Positions 47,787 through 61,550 of a stretch of 64,000 bases of DNA are shown one piece after another. Made by a program: the position numbers and the translations under genes. The stretch covers positions 73,834,416 through 73,898,415 of the forward strand of contig OX375878.1 in NCBI GenBank assembly GCA_947359465.1. The letters are read 5' to 3'. The notes beneath the pieces were generated by a model, which was not told the origin of the DNA, searched no databases, and saw only the letters and a list, made by a program, of their open reading frames with translations. Source of the stretch: Metellina segmentata. Its lineage: Eukaryota; Arthropoda; Arachnida; Araneae; Tetragnathidae. The first letter of the stretch is position 1, and every line of letters starts with the position of its first letter.

Positions 47787-48170
47787 CTGCTGAAAGGTAC
47801 GTTTGACAATATGCAGCGGCGAGTTGACTTTTGTTTGGATGCCGATGGTGGACATTTTTAGCATGTTGATATCAATGTGATTGTGAAAAGGTAATATACT
47901 TTGTATTCTAATTTCAGCTTGAAATGATTCCCCTTTCAAAACAATAGCACTTTTTTTGGGTAAAAACACGAGTGAAATCACCCGTACAGCTACTACTTTT
48001 GCAGTCCTTCTCATATGCATTCTGGGCGCCAAAGTACTAGTTTAGGTGATGAGCCCCTCATAACATAAACTATGCATCCTAAGTACTTAATATTTAACTT
48101 GGAGGAATACATAAACTTATTTCAATTTATACACTATTGTTATATATAAATATACAAAAAGGTTTATAAA
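47787..48170. repeat. Diverged duplicate segment, copy 2, with an open minus-strand frame
   Basis: Partner of 45545-45930. Its minus strand is open from about 48032 to a donor-like CAG|GTTAGT at 47786 and reads a beta-strand-like peptide including GESFQAEIRIQSILPFHNHI. No convincing acceptor precedes it. It may be an exon with a pseudogene copy to the left, or simply a mobile repeat. Confidence 0.4.
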
Positions 48171-49547
48171 TGTTAGAACTTGGAAAATAAAATACACCAC
48201 ACAGAAGATAAACTTCCGGGCCCCTGTATCATGGTACTACTAACCAATTATGTGGTAATAATAAATAAATTTAATGGGCACATATATTACCAGCTTTCAA
48301 ATCTGCCATAGGTTCAAAAAGGAATTAAACTTTTCCCATCGGAGCTCAAAACTAAACGATAATCTACAACGCTTTTAGTGTGACGAAACAACAAAAAGCG
48401 GTTCAATTTCGTACACCCGGAAACAAAAGAATTGCAGAAAAATACTCACATTTAAAAGCATGACTTTCATCCAAATATGCAAATTATTGGTGAGTTGAAA
48501 AGATGTTCTTTTATAACAGGTGCCAGGTAATGATGATACAACTATCTCTATCTCAATTACTCGTCACAAAAACATGGTATGGACGGTTTTAACCGATAGA
48601 GAACGTAGTAAGATTAAAGTTGACAAGACGTAGACACAGAACTATCCAGAGCGTCAAAATGGGAACGTCAAATCTGTCTTAGAACTGATTTCCGCATTTC
48701 CATCACAAGTAAAAGCAGGAACATATCTTTGCTTACGTCAAAAAACACAAGTTTGATGGTGGTCGCCTTCTTTCTAGTGTGAACAGAGATCATGATGAAC
48801 GGGTCAACAAGCCTACACATTTTCATTTTTTTTGTCGTTTATAGTCACTGTTTTAAGGTATAGAGGGTCAGAAGAATTATTTGCTCGGATTTCATTTTTA
48901 CTGATGACAACGCCCACTCTTAAGTTATACGTGATAGAAGTCTGAATAGAAAGGTAAGATATCTGATGAATAGAATGAACCACAACTGATTGCAAGTGCA
49001 TCGAATAGGTGTGGGATAAATTGGGTAGGAGCCTTGGTACCAGACAAACTGTCTTTCAGAGCCCACCAAGAGCTCTAAAATAGCTATTGATTTTGTAAGG
49101 ACTTTATAACCTTAGAGCCTCATTAATATGCTTGTCAAGACCTTTATTTTAACCAGATAAAATATTAGCTTCCATGTACCTTTGCACTTAAGAGTTCAAA
49201 TATTGCCCTTTCAACGAAACATCTTTCAATATCATAATAATGCAAGCATTTTACTGCATTTGATGAGACATCACACAATACATATCCATATTGACATTCT
49301 TGCAGCTTTTTTTAATGCAAGCCAGTTCGTTTTGCACGTATTTTAAGTACCAGTGTATTTACATTCAGAAATAGTAGAATATTTCATTTCATAAATTTAG
49401 GCTAGTGGATAAACTTGAAACATTATTTTGTGGACAATGTTAAAACATTATGCGAAACAAATAAAATCATATGACATGTATTTAATAAAAAATAGCTGAT
49501 CTAATTTACTAATCTACAGAAAATAATAATTTTTTTCATTCATAATA
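48171..49547. other. Unassigned AT-rich DNA
   Basis: Nothing recognised; a 62-codon minus frame at 48813-49001 has no supporting signal. Confidence 0.45.
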
Positions 49548-49790
49548 CAATAGAATCTTGATTACGTGAAGTAAGGTAAACCGAGACCATCTCAACTAAC
49601 CAAAAATTCGAATGATACGGACCTAGCGACACAAAAGGCCTGTACCAAAATACAGAAAAAATTTCCTGTACTACTTGCTACTATTACTACTGATACTGAA
49701 TGATGCCGAAATCAAGGAAACTTGGTACCAAATGGCTTAGATAAAACTTATACTGGATTAATAGAAGCTCAGATAATCAAGGTTCTACTG
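49548..49790. mobile_element. pogo/Tigger-like MITE
   Basis: Left end CAATAGAATCTTGATTACGTGA and right end (opposite strand) CAGTAGAACCTTGATTATCTGA are alike and fit pogo/Tigger terminal repeats. TA precedes the left end (49546-49547); the right flank no longer shows TA. The 243-bp interior does not code. Confidence 0.65.
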
Positions 49791-51587
49791 GCATTTGAAA
49801 GTTTTTAATTTCCATTCATAAAATTTGAGAAAAAAAAAACTCTTTCAAATATACTTATGAAAATATTCTAGAAAACTATGATTCAGAGTTTAAGAAAAAT
49901 AACGTGCGCCATTTATCGTTGCAGAAATTTGCTTTGTAAAATGTGCAGATTCAAACCTTTCCTGTATTCTTAAGGCCATTCCCAAACATTATTTATCATC
50001 ATCTTTATACCAAGTATTTAATCCAAAACTTAAAACAGGTCATAGTAGATAAAATATAATTTTGCAAAAAATCAAAATCACTCAACACAGTAACCTACAC
50101 TTAAAGTGTCCTATAATCTCTAAAGGAATCCTTGTCTGTCCAACTCACCTTTAATCTCCCAAAACTATTAATCGCTTTACCCATTTTAACCTTTACGCAT
50201 TAAAAGATAAACGCCGGTATTCCCACTGCCACTTTTGAAAGATTATTTTTGGTGAAGGTACTCCCAAGTATTTCGGGTCAAACATATCCTGACTATTCAT
50301 CGAACTCAGCCGTGGCACACTTCGACCCCAAAAAAGTTACCGTGATTAATGGGTTATGAAAAGGCAACGCGTTAAAAAGCGACCAGTCTCCGTGGTAAAA
50401 GTGCTATTATAACGCTTCCCTAGCGTCGGAGAGAAATCTCTGAAATTCACCCGAGAAAATTCCAAATGGGAATTCAGTTGAGGTTGAAACCAAAACCACC
50501 CGAGCACACCTTTCGGCGGTCACGGCTACACCACTCCCATGACCTGGTCCCGACTTTCGGCGACCAGATTCACCTTTCGATTCAGAAAATTCACTCCATC
50601 ACTCCGCACCGTGGGCCGGCAACTAGAACGCCTCATTGACATGAGAGTGACTTTTGCTTCAGAACCTCACCTCACGTGGCTGCATTTCCCAAGTCCACCC
50701 TCCACCCGAGGATCGGAAACTGCAGACAACCGGAAGACTAAATTGAAGATTACCCACCCCGGGGCATTCGGGAAGATATTTATTGCGATTTAACCTCCAT
50801 GTCAAAGAGTTGCTCTATAACTGTTATTATAGGTGCGAGTTTTATCAAGCCCTTGCAAACCCATTGTGCGAGGATCTACAGCGGTGTCAAGGCAGCCTGC
50901 AGGCGGCGGTACAACTTCCGTAAAAACGATATTAGGTCGTAAAGGGGTACGAAATTCGACCCAGCTTTTATGGCCCGATATTCTATTTTTGTTTCCATTG
51001 TACACTTTAACTGGCAGGTTTGAGGAGTTGCATGTTTGAGTAATGATATCTATCCCTTTTACGAGTACATATTCATTTGATGACGGAAAAAAAAACCCCA
51101 AAGGAAATGCCAATTGGAGTGCAAATGCAACTTCAAGTGTTTATGCCATTCCGTGCTTCAGTGGTTTTAATTGGTTGCATGCAAATGTGCTGCCCACGAA
51201 GTGCCGACCCTGTGGGGAAGGGTATTTTCTTATGTAAATGGTTCTTTACAATACACTCAGGAAAACGAACGCACACATAACGACTCGCTTAAAAATGAGT
51301 TTGCTGAAATTACAAGCAGATATGCTGAATGAGAAAAGGAAATTAAAGGTGTGGGGAAGGACATCAACAGTTGTGTTGAATGAAATGAATGCATTGCATA
51401 TCAACAAGGAGAATCAAAGTGGTGATTATACAATTTGAAGGTTTTTGTGTAGAATTTGTCTTCCTGTTTTAAGCATTGTCAGTACATATATTTACATTCG
51501 ACTGACACACTTGCTTTTCCTTCCAAGAAATCGTTGAAAAATATATTTTCTGTGCATTATGGCACACCTTACGTTATATTGAGATTC
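49791..51587. other. Unassigned DNA with a GC-rich core (50270-50960)
   Basis: The core is CpG-rich with opposing frames (plus 50539-50793; minus 50802-51113). Acceptor-like ttattatag precedes 50833 on the plus strand. A promoter or a decayed exon is possible; no family recognised. Confidence 0.3.
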
Positions 51588-51885
51588 AATGATTGGTTGG
51601 GTCTTTTGACACAAGGGTCATATTAATAAACTGCGGCAAGCAACGTCAAGAAAATGGACATCATCACAAGGTAGGTAGTTAATTAACGTCGTACTGAAGC
51701 AACACAACGGGCTAGGGCTATTGACGACGATGGTTTGGGTCCTATAGGAAAAAATCAAGGACATCGCCTGGTAATTTTGAACCACATGATGGACATTTTA
51801 TCTGACACTGAAGTGAGAATTACATCCAAGGAAGAATCGGAATTCCGCCATGTATAACTTGCATAACATTTAATGGAGGAAGCAG
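51588..51885 (-). mobile_element. SINE family B, split by a nested SINE A
   Basis: Left part 51588-51671 (gattggttgggtcttttgac, gcaacgtcaagaaaatggac) and right part 51786-51885 (ttttatctgacactgaagtg, a degraded head) belong to one family B element. The tRNA-like head has decayed B box sequence. Confidence 0.75.
51672..51785 (-). mobile_element. SINE family A fragment nested in SINE B
   Basis: taggtagttaattaacgtcg (tail), ctgaagcaacacaacgggct and cctggtaattttgaaccac. It is truncated at the head side, as expected for a 5'-truncated insertion. Confidence 0.78.
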
Positions 51886-52915
51886 AATCAGACGTGCTTG
51901 AAATAACTGTTTTATTTAAGCAATGAAAAATTTAACTATAGGTAAGATCTAGAATTAGTATATCACGCAGATTACAAATACAAGCTGTGTTTTAAAATTT
52001 CCAATATACATATGTTATTACCATAAATGAGACATATTTTTGTGTACATTAGATACTTCTAAAAATTGAATATTAAAGTGCCACTGTTATGAAAGTATTT
52101 ACCATTTTTTATACAAAGAAATAGCACGTGAGAAAAGAAAGAAAACATTTATTATTTTCAACCTTAGAATACTAACTATTAAAATGTACGAAAACGGTAC
52201 TTAGTATAAATGGTATTGTAAAAAGTGGGGTTATTAATATAGGGTTAAGAAAATGCCATAAAAAGATTAGCTATCAACAAATGTATCCGATGATTATCAT
52301 TACAAAATGTTTTTTTTTACCATGCTAAATGATCAGAGATCCAAGACAAATCCAAAGGTCTCTGGAATAACAATTTACTTTTTCAATGATACATTCACAC
52401 AATATGATGTCCGAAATAAAAACATCATAATTATAATTAAGTTTTAAGATAGTTTTTTACATCAAATTTTTGAAAATTTTCAGTCCCCCCCCATTCAAAT
52501 AATAAAATTCACATTCAAAACAAACATACATTTATCTCACACTTTTCCTTTGTTGGTCTTCAGAAACAAAGTGAAAAAACTTTTTGGTAATCTCCAGAAT
52601 TTCCGCTTTTGATATATTGTCCATCATTCGGTTAGTACTTTTAGAACAGATAAAATAGTTTGCTGTATTTTCTACTTTTGTTCCAAACCTTTGGTAAGAC
52701 GATAAGCTATCACTGAAAGTGCTTTGTTGAGAACATAATTATCGTGTATTCTGCCTAAGTAAAGAGCACGAAGACACAATTAAAATAATTGTTCTCTGTG
52801 ATCAAAACTTTCTCAAGATTCTAAAATTACTACTGGGTTCTATAATATGCTATTTCAAGTATACTAAATTCAAATATAATCAAATAAAAATATAATTTAG
52901 ATTTACAATGCACAA

Positions 52916-53126
52916 AAAATGATCCGAGGACGATATCAAGTAATTTTGAATAATGATCATATGATGAAGTAACACCCGAGCTGGCACCCAACTCTCCAAA
53001 CTTCCACGCCCAGCCAACGTGAGGACATTTGAGGTCACGATATATTTAACATGCACCAGCCCCCATGAACACAGCGGTCTTAGGTTGGACTGAGTTTCGA
53101 ACTTGCAATCTTCCGGTTGCTTCTTA
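52916..53126 (-). mobile_element. SINE family A, lacking the 3' tail
   Basis: gatccgaggacgatatcaag, ccaacgtgaggacatttgag, tatttaacatgcaccagccc, then the tRNA-like head side with gagtttcgaacttgcaatct. Confidence 0.8.
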
Positions 53127-53484
53127 TCACAGGAAAATGCGAAATAGATTTTATCGGAAAAGTAACTTTCAATAGCATTATAATTGCTTGCACTGGTTTC
53201 GCTATCGTACGAATAGACTTACATTAAAAGTATCGAAGTCAACTCACTAACCTATTTCATCCAGATTTATTAAACGATATACTCAGTAAATTCCCAACTG
53301 TTGTTAAATATGGAAAACATTCAACTGCAGGTGCTTTAATTAAAAACTGGTTAAAATATGTTATTACTAGAGCATTTAAAAGTTTATATTTCTTTTTTAA
53401 ATTAAAATTTTTTATTACTATTTGCATTACTTTTTTTTAGGATTATAGCTCATAATTAATTATTTAAATAGTTATTAAAATTAT

Positions 53485-53562
53485 TTGTTTTTTACGTTTT
53501 ATGGCACAAGAGTCGTATTTGGCCAAGCCGCACCAAACTTGCGAAAGGGAGATTTATTTTCC
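53485..53562 (-). mobile_element. SINE family B, 3' fragment
   Basis: tttacgttttatggcacaag, agtcgtatttggccaagccg and caccaaacttgcg are the tail-proximal part of family B. Confidence 0.65.
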
Positions 53563-56235
53563 TCCAGTTTAAGTATAAAAACAACACTAATGCCATACCG
53601 CACATAAAAGTATCGCAGATTTACTTTTAAATAGAATTACAGCAAAATAATTTTTAAAGTTGATTGATATACGATGAAAAGAAAATAAATCTATTCTTTA
53701 GAAATGCGATAACTACACGCTTTACAATCAATAAATTGTTTCGCTGAAACCTATGAAAAGGACAATGTTTTTTAGTATTCAGATTGTGGTTAAATTAATG
53801 CACCAAATTAATTGCAAAGGAATAGTTACTTTTACTACAGCAATGAAAAATAATTAAAATCGTTTTTAGAAATCAACAACAAATGAATAACTTTATGAAA
53901 ACAAGTGTTTACATATAACTATGTTCTTTTCCAATTAAATGTTTAAGATACCGAAGGAACTATTGTTATGTTTACACGATAAGCAAGTTAATAAAAGGAT
54001 TTCAAGGTGGAATATAATAGCTATAAATCTTGAGTTACCATCGCAAGTCATAGTCAGTAAAATTTAATATGCAAAAATAAAAGTGTCGTTTTGATTTTAT
54101 AGATAGATTTTAACGCATAAATAGACTGTATTGAAAAGTCGAAATCTAGGTTGCAATTAAACATTGTTTCAACTGATTAAAAGTACTTTATTCCAAAGAC
54201 AACATTGAACTGTACACAAATGATACTACTTATTTATAGAATTGTATATCTGGGGAAATCGGACAGTTTATGTAAAATGATATAAAATTCATATCTGGAT
54301 CGCAATTTTATTTTGGATAGAGGCAACGGAAAACATTGTTTATGGTGCATATTTGAACAAACCAAAATATTTCATTGGAAGAACAATTTAAAGGTATTTT
54401 TTTTAATTGCAACGAAAATGTTTTTTAAATTGATTTTTTATTTAACATTTAGACATGGCCAACAAATGTAATTTTTCATTTAGATTTAAAAGAAATTGAG
54501 ACTCGAGACAAACTAAAGAGCGTATACAGGTTACTAGTTACTCAAACTCTTTCGAATGTTTCATAAAAATGTCAACACAATTCGCATGAGTAACAAACGA
54601 ACACAGATCTCAATTAGATTTGCAAAATAAGAAGAGATAATCGATTGAAACAACATATTCTTCCCAATCACCCTTATCACTCTCATCTTGATAAAGGTTA
54701 GCTTAAACAAGAGTCCTCAAAACAAAACCATTATTCTAATACTCAACTGAAACCCTATATGCAAAATAGGTAATAGGTTCGAGGAGTGTCGTTCGGAAAC
54801 TGCTCCAGGGTTAAGTCCCGTTTACCCTAAATTCGGTATCGTGAAAGACAAGACAATGCGAAACTGTACAAAAAAAGTATTCAAAAAGCATAGAAAGAGA
54901 AGACACTATTTGGATTCATCTTTCTCTTATTTGGGCAAAGGCACCGTGGGAAATAACGCCAGGATAGAGTTGGTAATTCTTTTTTACCACCCGCAAAACC
55001 GGGGTGTGTTCAGAGCGACACAGAGCTCTGGCTGATAGTGGGAGTGCCTGACCACAAGCAGACTGGATTAAGTGCCTTCAGTTGCAGAAACTGTTTACTT
55101 TTTTCCCTCTCTTTTCGTTCCTTTAAAATATAACAGTAAACTGGTTGAACCAGACACTGAGTACACCGTGTTCTTTGTTCATAGGCGTGGGGTTATGTAC
55201 TTCATAGCAAGATTGTAACTTTTTTCGCCCAGACAGTTCTAACGAAATAAAAAACCTTACATTTATAGCTTTCTGCTACATTTTTAAGTTCCAGCGTTTC
55301 AACTCATTGTCCATCTTCGTGTTCTCCGATTGAAAATCCGCTTTAGTTATTTAATGGATGCTTTGTTCTTGTAACTCGCTTAACGTTGCTTTATGAAACA
55401 TTGCCTCGATTTGGATTAGATCTCTACACATTTTCGGATGTTAAGATGAACAGAAAAAGAAAATATTAGTATAAAGTTACTTTCCTAATGTATTTTTCTT
55501 TCATTCCTATATGCATTTTCTTTACAAACACTGAAGAATTACATTTGCTGATATTAACATCGCACATTCTAGGCCCAGGTGCAGAATTATATTCAGTGTT
55601 CTGCAACACAACTCCAAGCATTTGCAATTGTTCTGCAGGCATTTTGTACAAATTTTGAAGACTGCAGTAAAACAATAAAAAAGACATAAAACACAATTAT
55701 CGGCTAAATATGTATTACATATTTATAATAAAACGACAAAATTAATTAACTTACTTTATTTAAAAACCAAGGCATATTTTCAGAATTTGCAATTCCGTAG
55801 ATAGGTTTTGAAGCTGAATATTTTGTCATTGACAAAAAAGATGTGTTATTTATAAAGTGTTTGTGGTAATTTGGACGGTGTAGGGAGGTTATTCTGTAGC
55901 TAGAAAAGAAAAAATGTGTGGCAAAGAGCGCGCGTTGCACTGCAGAATATCGTAACTTATAATAAAAAAAAAATCGGCCAAAATTTTGATGAAATTAAGA
56001 AAAAAGTGTTCTGCAAAGACTTTGGTCTGCGATGTATGTCGCAGTTTTAAGTACTTTCTGCACCCGGGATTCTAGGGAGAAGTGGCAGAACTCGATAAAG
56101 TAAATTTTATTAAGAGCCAGAAGAGTGAAATTTTCAAGCATATTGATTTTGTATAATTCGTCAAAATCTTTTTTAACAATTTTGTAGGGCATTTTCTGAT
56201 GTGCTTTTCTTTATTTCACACGTCTAGATCCGACC
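53563..56235. other. AT-rich DNA without recognised features
   Basis: A tRNA-like fragment (gctccagggttaagtcccg) at about 54804-54823 and short frames at 54841-55035 and 55466-56192 lack support. Confidence 0.45.
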
Positions 56236-56412
56236 AATTTGCGCCCCACAATGTGTTATTTCGACGTATATGGCATAAACACAACGAATATTTTACCAAT
56301 ACAGAAAAGAGAAATAGTACCAAGGATAGTGGCGGGAATTGAACTTGGTGTTGCGTACAGTTCGCAGAAAGTTAAGATAGTGAACTAATCCACTGAATTA
56401 TGGCGAGCCCCT
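56236..56412 (-). mobile_element. SINE family B, strongly diverged
   Basis: tttaccaatacagaaaagag, gtggcgggaattgaacttgg and ccactgaattatggcgag follow the family order. The tail is lost. A possible further tail fragment (tgctcaagggccgtatttt) lies at 56450-56475. Confidence 0.55.
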
Positions 56413-57744
56413 TTTTTTATTTGATTTCTATAGGATTGTTTGATGTGGATTGCTGCTCAAGGGCCGTATTTTCCATTTTTTTAATCTAGTAAGTAAGAGG
56501 ATGATTCGTTAATCTGGTCTTCCCCATAACCTAATTTCAAAGAATCTTAAGCTGCTTATTTGACTTTTTAAAGGAACCGACAACGGATGGCACTAATATT
56601 CAGGTTGAATGTTGGGGGAATTTACGTCGCGCTTCTAATTTTCAGGAACAGTTTTTACAAAGCATTTAGAAAGGCATATATTGTTCATTTCATTGACGTC
56701 CGTTATGAAGAGATAACTGTTTAAGGAGACCGATGCAGTCCTCCGTAATGTTAAAATGGTCAAATTTTAAGGAACATTTTCTCACAATCTTTTATTGGTA
56801 TTGATTTGAATTATTTTATACAGGTTTTGAAGACACTTTTAAACACTAACACACAAATTTTAAAAAAACTTAAAATTTTAAGTTTAGATATTTTTTTTCT
56901 TCAACTATTTTTTTAAATGTCCAATTTCTATTTCCCCAATCAATCGAAATGAACTATTTTGAGCTGATAGAAAAGAAATGTCTGTGTTAAAATATGTTAT
57001 AGAGTATGTTACACTTGCAAACCGATTTTTTTTGTATTTGCTTGAATAGACTTGGAAAAAATACACATTTTGAGATATTGAAGTTTAAAGCATAAAATTG
57101 ACCTTACTTCAAGTACGTACATGCATATAAATATTTTTCAAAAAATTATTTGAAATACTTCTAATTAATATATCTCTTTTAATAATATATCATTTTAAAC
57201 ATAATTGTATGATTATTTATTTAAATTTATAAAAAAAAATAGTCGAAATTTTGAAAGATTTTTGTGCACTGGTCCCCTTAAATTCATTCACACCAGCAAT
57301 CATGTATCTATTAAAATATTATTTTAGTCCCGTTACTTCATTCTTAGAACAAGAACCCTTGATTATACATATAATTGTGCAGCAATTAATTTTTTTTTAT
57401 TAAACATTGTAAAACTAATTATTTTACTCCACAAGCAGTAATTAACTTTTGTTAAAGCACTCAATAATGTATGAGGAAACATGTATTTGATTGATCAACG
57501 TATCAGCAGTTCGGAGATATAGTTTGATAACAAGAATCATAAGCAATTTATTAATAAGTATTTTTGTACAGTTATAGAATAGAAGCTGAATTGATGTGAA
57601 AAATAGAGTGCACTAAATGATATTCTTTTTGAGAATTTAAAAAACACTTAGTTCCCAAATAAAATTACTTTAAATTTTAGATGTCAATGCATATTCTGTA
57701 CTGGGTTGGAGAATACATAGTTTTATATACTATTTTAAATACTA

Positions 57745-57825
57745 TATTATAACTATTTATTAAATATTATAACTATTTATTAAATATTATAACTATTTAT
57801 TAAATATTATAACTATTATATACTA
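57745..57825. repeat. 20-bp tandem repeat, about four units
   Basis: Unit attataactatttattaaat repeated head to tail, AT-only apart from one C per unit. Confidence 0.95.
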
Positions 57826-58057
57826 TTCTATAATATTCTAATAATTTATTGAGTATGAGAGGTATTTTCTATCAAGCTAAATATATGTGATATTAGTGTG
57901 TCTTCGGAGGAACGTATTTCCTTTACGCATTCTGAATGTGACGTCAGTTAGCTTGTTTTTCGAATACGTTTCAACACTTTGTCTATGAAAATTCCAAAGA
58001 ATGAATTCCGAATTGATATATGATAGATGATTGTTCTGTAATATAATTGGTGTTAAT

Positions 58058-58448
58058 CAAAGTCCCAAATCCGGACCTTTTGTTAATCAGCGTTTTTTTC
58101 AATCTTTCCTCCTCTTCTAAGAACACTTTTTATAGAACAAGGCCTTCAACCTGCATCAAATTTATGAAACAACGCAAAATAATGGCCATGTTCAGAGTAA
58201 ATACCACACAGAAAAATTAGATTTGTAAGAAAATGTGTTGCATTGTATTAAAACTTTTTTTTCCTTTTCAAAAATTATTCAATTTATGTATCTGTTTTTT
58301 TAGCATTGCAAACGTGTTCCGGACGTAAACAACGAGCGAAAAAATTCGCGCGTGGAAAGAGATTAGGGGTTTCTTGACAAAAAAAAAACTGCAAATTATC
58401 CAAAATCCGGAATGACCGAGGTCCGGAGGATCCAGATTTGGGACTTTG
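58058..58448. mobile_element. Short DNA transposon remnant with CAAAGTCCCAAAT ends
   Basis: The left CAAAGTCCCAAATCCGGA and the right end read on the other strand, CAAAGTCCCAAATCTGGA, match at 17 of 18. TA follows the right end; the left flank is AT. At 391 bp and with a Tc1/mariner or pogo-type look, it is probably a MITE. Minus-strand open frames crossing it show no transposase motifs. Confidence 0.65.
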
Positions 58449-60659
58449 TACGGTATATCCAACCATTGTAAAAACAACGATAAATTAAATTTTAAGGCAA
58501 CACCGATATGAATCATGTGAGACGATTTGGACAACAGAAATAGAATCTTCGCAGACTGTGTTTGCACTGAAAACACCTCTTGTATCCGAAGACGAATCCG
58601 ATAAGAATATCAGAGGGTGATTACTGGGTAAAGTGAACTACCGTATCTGTGGAATGACTCTTTGTGAAGTGGAATTTATTGTATGTCAAAATATACTCAC
58701 TCAGATCAGTACTGGTATACAGTACTGGTCAGTTCGTACTTGCGTTTCCAATTTCTATTTCATTTGTTTTTCCATATCTATACTAGACGGGATTACAAAT
58801 GATTCTTCATTTATAAGAAGGAAAGTAAGGAAAGAGCCTAAATATTGAGGATGGCCTACAATTTTTTTTTAACAAAGTGGATAAAATATGATTGGCTCGA
58901 TGCAAACACAACCATCATTTTCAATGTTTCATTAGAATAATAATTTGAAAATAAATCTGTTTAGTGTGATTTCTGTACCCCTCTTACCATATTTTTAACA
59001 TCCTTATTCAAATTCCTTCTTTGCATGCAAATATGCCAGGGAGAACCATTTACTTAGCTTTTTAAAAGGGGGTCGCCGCTCTAAAAAGGTTGGGTCTCAT
59101 ACAGTTATTTAATTTACAAAAAAAAAACCCAGTTAGCATTCAAAACAAGTTAATATGAAATTCAAACGAGTTGTTATTTTGGCATAAGTCTTTCAGTCAC
59201 TTATATTTGCATTCCCCCTTTTGGTTATGACCCGACACCGGCAGGTTGGTGTAACTTGGTTTTGAACAAATAGGTTCATTAAATTAAGAGGGAGGTCAAA
59301 CGTAAACAATACGTTCCCAAAATTGTTGTCTTTAGCGTGGTTTCTGTCTCTAAGTTCATCGTTTTGTGCGGGAAGTCATAGAAATGGTTAAGAGTTGAAG
59401 AAATAAATATTTGCTCATAGCGATCGCCAATCATGATTTTGACTATGATAACCTTTTCCCCTGCTAGCTTAACTATCTTTGTACTGATGGACTTCTCCAA
59501 GGTCATGTGCCTTCTCACTGGAATCTAACATAGAGGGATAGAAAATAGGGTTTGTTTTCTGTAGTTTGTCAGAGTAGTCTAACTATGAACAGTTGGAACT
59601 TTTGTGCCAGATCAATTTAATGAACTAAAAAACATCCCTCCTTCCTGACCTGAAAATAAACACTAGCTTTAAAAGAACTGTTAAATATATTTACATTCTA
59701 AAAGGGTTGTGTAAGTGGTTGAAAGGGAAATGGAATCTAATTTGACATCAATCCAAATTTCCGAGCAAAATGATTATACGACTGAATTGAAAGCTGATGA
59801 GCTTCGAGTCACGACGTACTTTACATAAACGAACTGTAGCAAACATTAGCACTTATTATTTACTCATCCATTAGTGTTTTGCAATGTAAAAACCATACCT
59901 CAATTTTCAATTAAGGCAAATGAAAATGCAAGCGTAGGATTACAAAGAGGCAATATTGTGCAAGTTTTTGCCATTGTAAACCTCATTAAAGCTACACAAT
60001 AGCCTATTTGCAACTTTAAATGTTGTTTCATGAGCAAACAAAGCTTAAGTCCAGCATAATTTCCAAATACAAAAAAAACGGGAAAGGGTTTCTTTTAACA
60101 AGAACTTTATTGTATAAATATTTTGCATAAAAAGAATAAAAATGTTACTAAGAAAAGATGTTTATTTCTCTGAATTTGCTATGATTAAATTGTTATCAAA
60201 TTTTGAAGTTCATGCAGGAAATTATAAATTGAATTCAGTTCATTTACTGTATTTACAACAGATGCACAATTCTAAGTAGTAAGAAGTGATTCGTTAGTTC
60301 ATTTATGTAATTCGAGGATAAACATTTTATGGGTTAAAATTTTTATAATAAGTCGAGACAATCCATGAAACTTAATGGTGTCAATCTAAAAATGATTTTA
60401 GTTACAAGTGCTGGCTATCAAAATTGTAACGCCATGAATGAAGCGTTCAATAGCCTTGAAATTTGAACGACGTATAGATCATGGAAAGATGTGAAAACTA
60501 TTAGAAATGCAATGTGTATGCAAATTATGTGCACTAGTAACATGTAACCCGCAAGCAGCTTAACAAGGAAAAACAGAGAACAGGTTTAAAATTTTCGAAT
60601 TGTTTTTTTCCCTTGCTGTTCATCTGCATAGAAAGCTCGTTGAAAAACACACTGTGACT

Positions 60660-61550
60660 TATTGAGATTGCGGATTACTTTTCTGAGAAATTCACGTCTT
60701 GATTTTGTGCTGAACGAAATCAAGCCGGTGATGCAAATATGGAATCGGTGGGTGCAGGAGGGACGAATTTATCGATGTGTACAATCGCAACAGTCTCGTC
60801 ACATCATTGAACAAAAGCAGATATCTTGTGCGCTTGGCTGCAACATCAAAAACCCTGGCTCAAGAATTAAGGTGTTGCACAACAATCTGCTTCAGCAAGT
60901 ACAATTCGACGACGTATACACCAGAGAGAATTTTTTTCGATAGTTCTAGTATCAGTTCTACAACAACATTTGAGTCTACACCACAAGCGTCCGAGGCTGC
61001 AATGGTACGTAAAACGACGCACATGGATAAACGAATGGCATAAAATCGTCTTTTCAGAATCTTGATTCTGTCCACAGCATCATAATTAATTCTAGTCTGG
61101 TGACTAGAATGCGAATATCATTCTGCACCGCTAAATCTTTCCGTCTTCTGGTGTATGGTATGGAGTGTCATTGGCCTCTTCTCCTTCACCCGCCTGGTGC
61201 ACATTACCGGTACACTCAATAGTCACCGGTGTACACATCAGCCACCAGTACATCTCTGAAGTTTGGAAGTCCGTTGTCCTCTCTTATCTTCAGGGCTTGC
61301 ATAGTACCAGTTTTGCACAACACAATGCGTGATCATGCAACATACAATTCCTCAATGGCTATCAGGTTTCACTTCTTCCATGGATCGCCTAACGATTAGC
61401 ACACCACAGATCACTAGCGGCTATGGCAGATGAACTTTGGCAACGCGTGGAATCTCAGCATGGACATACTGCAAACACACATCCGAAACCCCTTGCTTTG
61501 AATACCGAGATGTGTAGCAGCAGTTATTGCCGCCCATGGTTTCTACACAA
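60660..61550 (+). pseudogene. Degenerate Tc1-like transposase, second family
   Basis: Plus-strand fragments in several frames follow Tc1 transposase order: a helix-turn-helix piece with VMQIWNRWVQEGRIYR (about 60730-60780), a middle part reading YISEVWKSVVLSYLQGLH near 61245-61300, a corrupted catalytic stretch after it, then DELWQRVESQ (near 61430) and a C-terminal remnant to about 61540. Stops and frameshifts are numerous. I could not identify matching terminal inverted repeats, so element borders are unknown. It differs from the element at 62190-63739. Confidence 0.75.

Larger units (their letters stand above)
56476..60659. other. AT-rich DNA apart from the listed tandem repeat and MITE
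   Basis: No coding frame with domain or splice support; minus frame 59279-59518 is unremarkable. Confidence 0.45.

Noticed and set aside
50539..50793. 84-codon plus-strand frame in the GC-rich core
   Set aside because: Arg/Thr-rich composition typical of GC-rich non-coding DNA; opposing frames equally open.
54790..54830. tRNA-like A and B boxes
   Set aside because: B box (GGGTTAAGTCCC) deviates from the GTTCRANNC consensus and there is no second copy or cloverleaf.
58268..58576. 102-codon minus-strand frame
   Set aside because: Runs across a MITE end and has no transposase or other motif.
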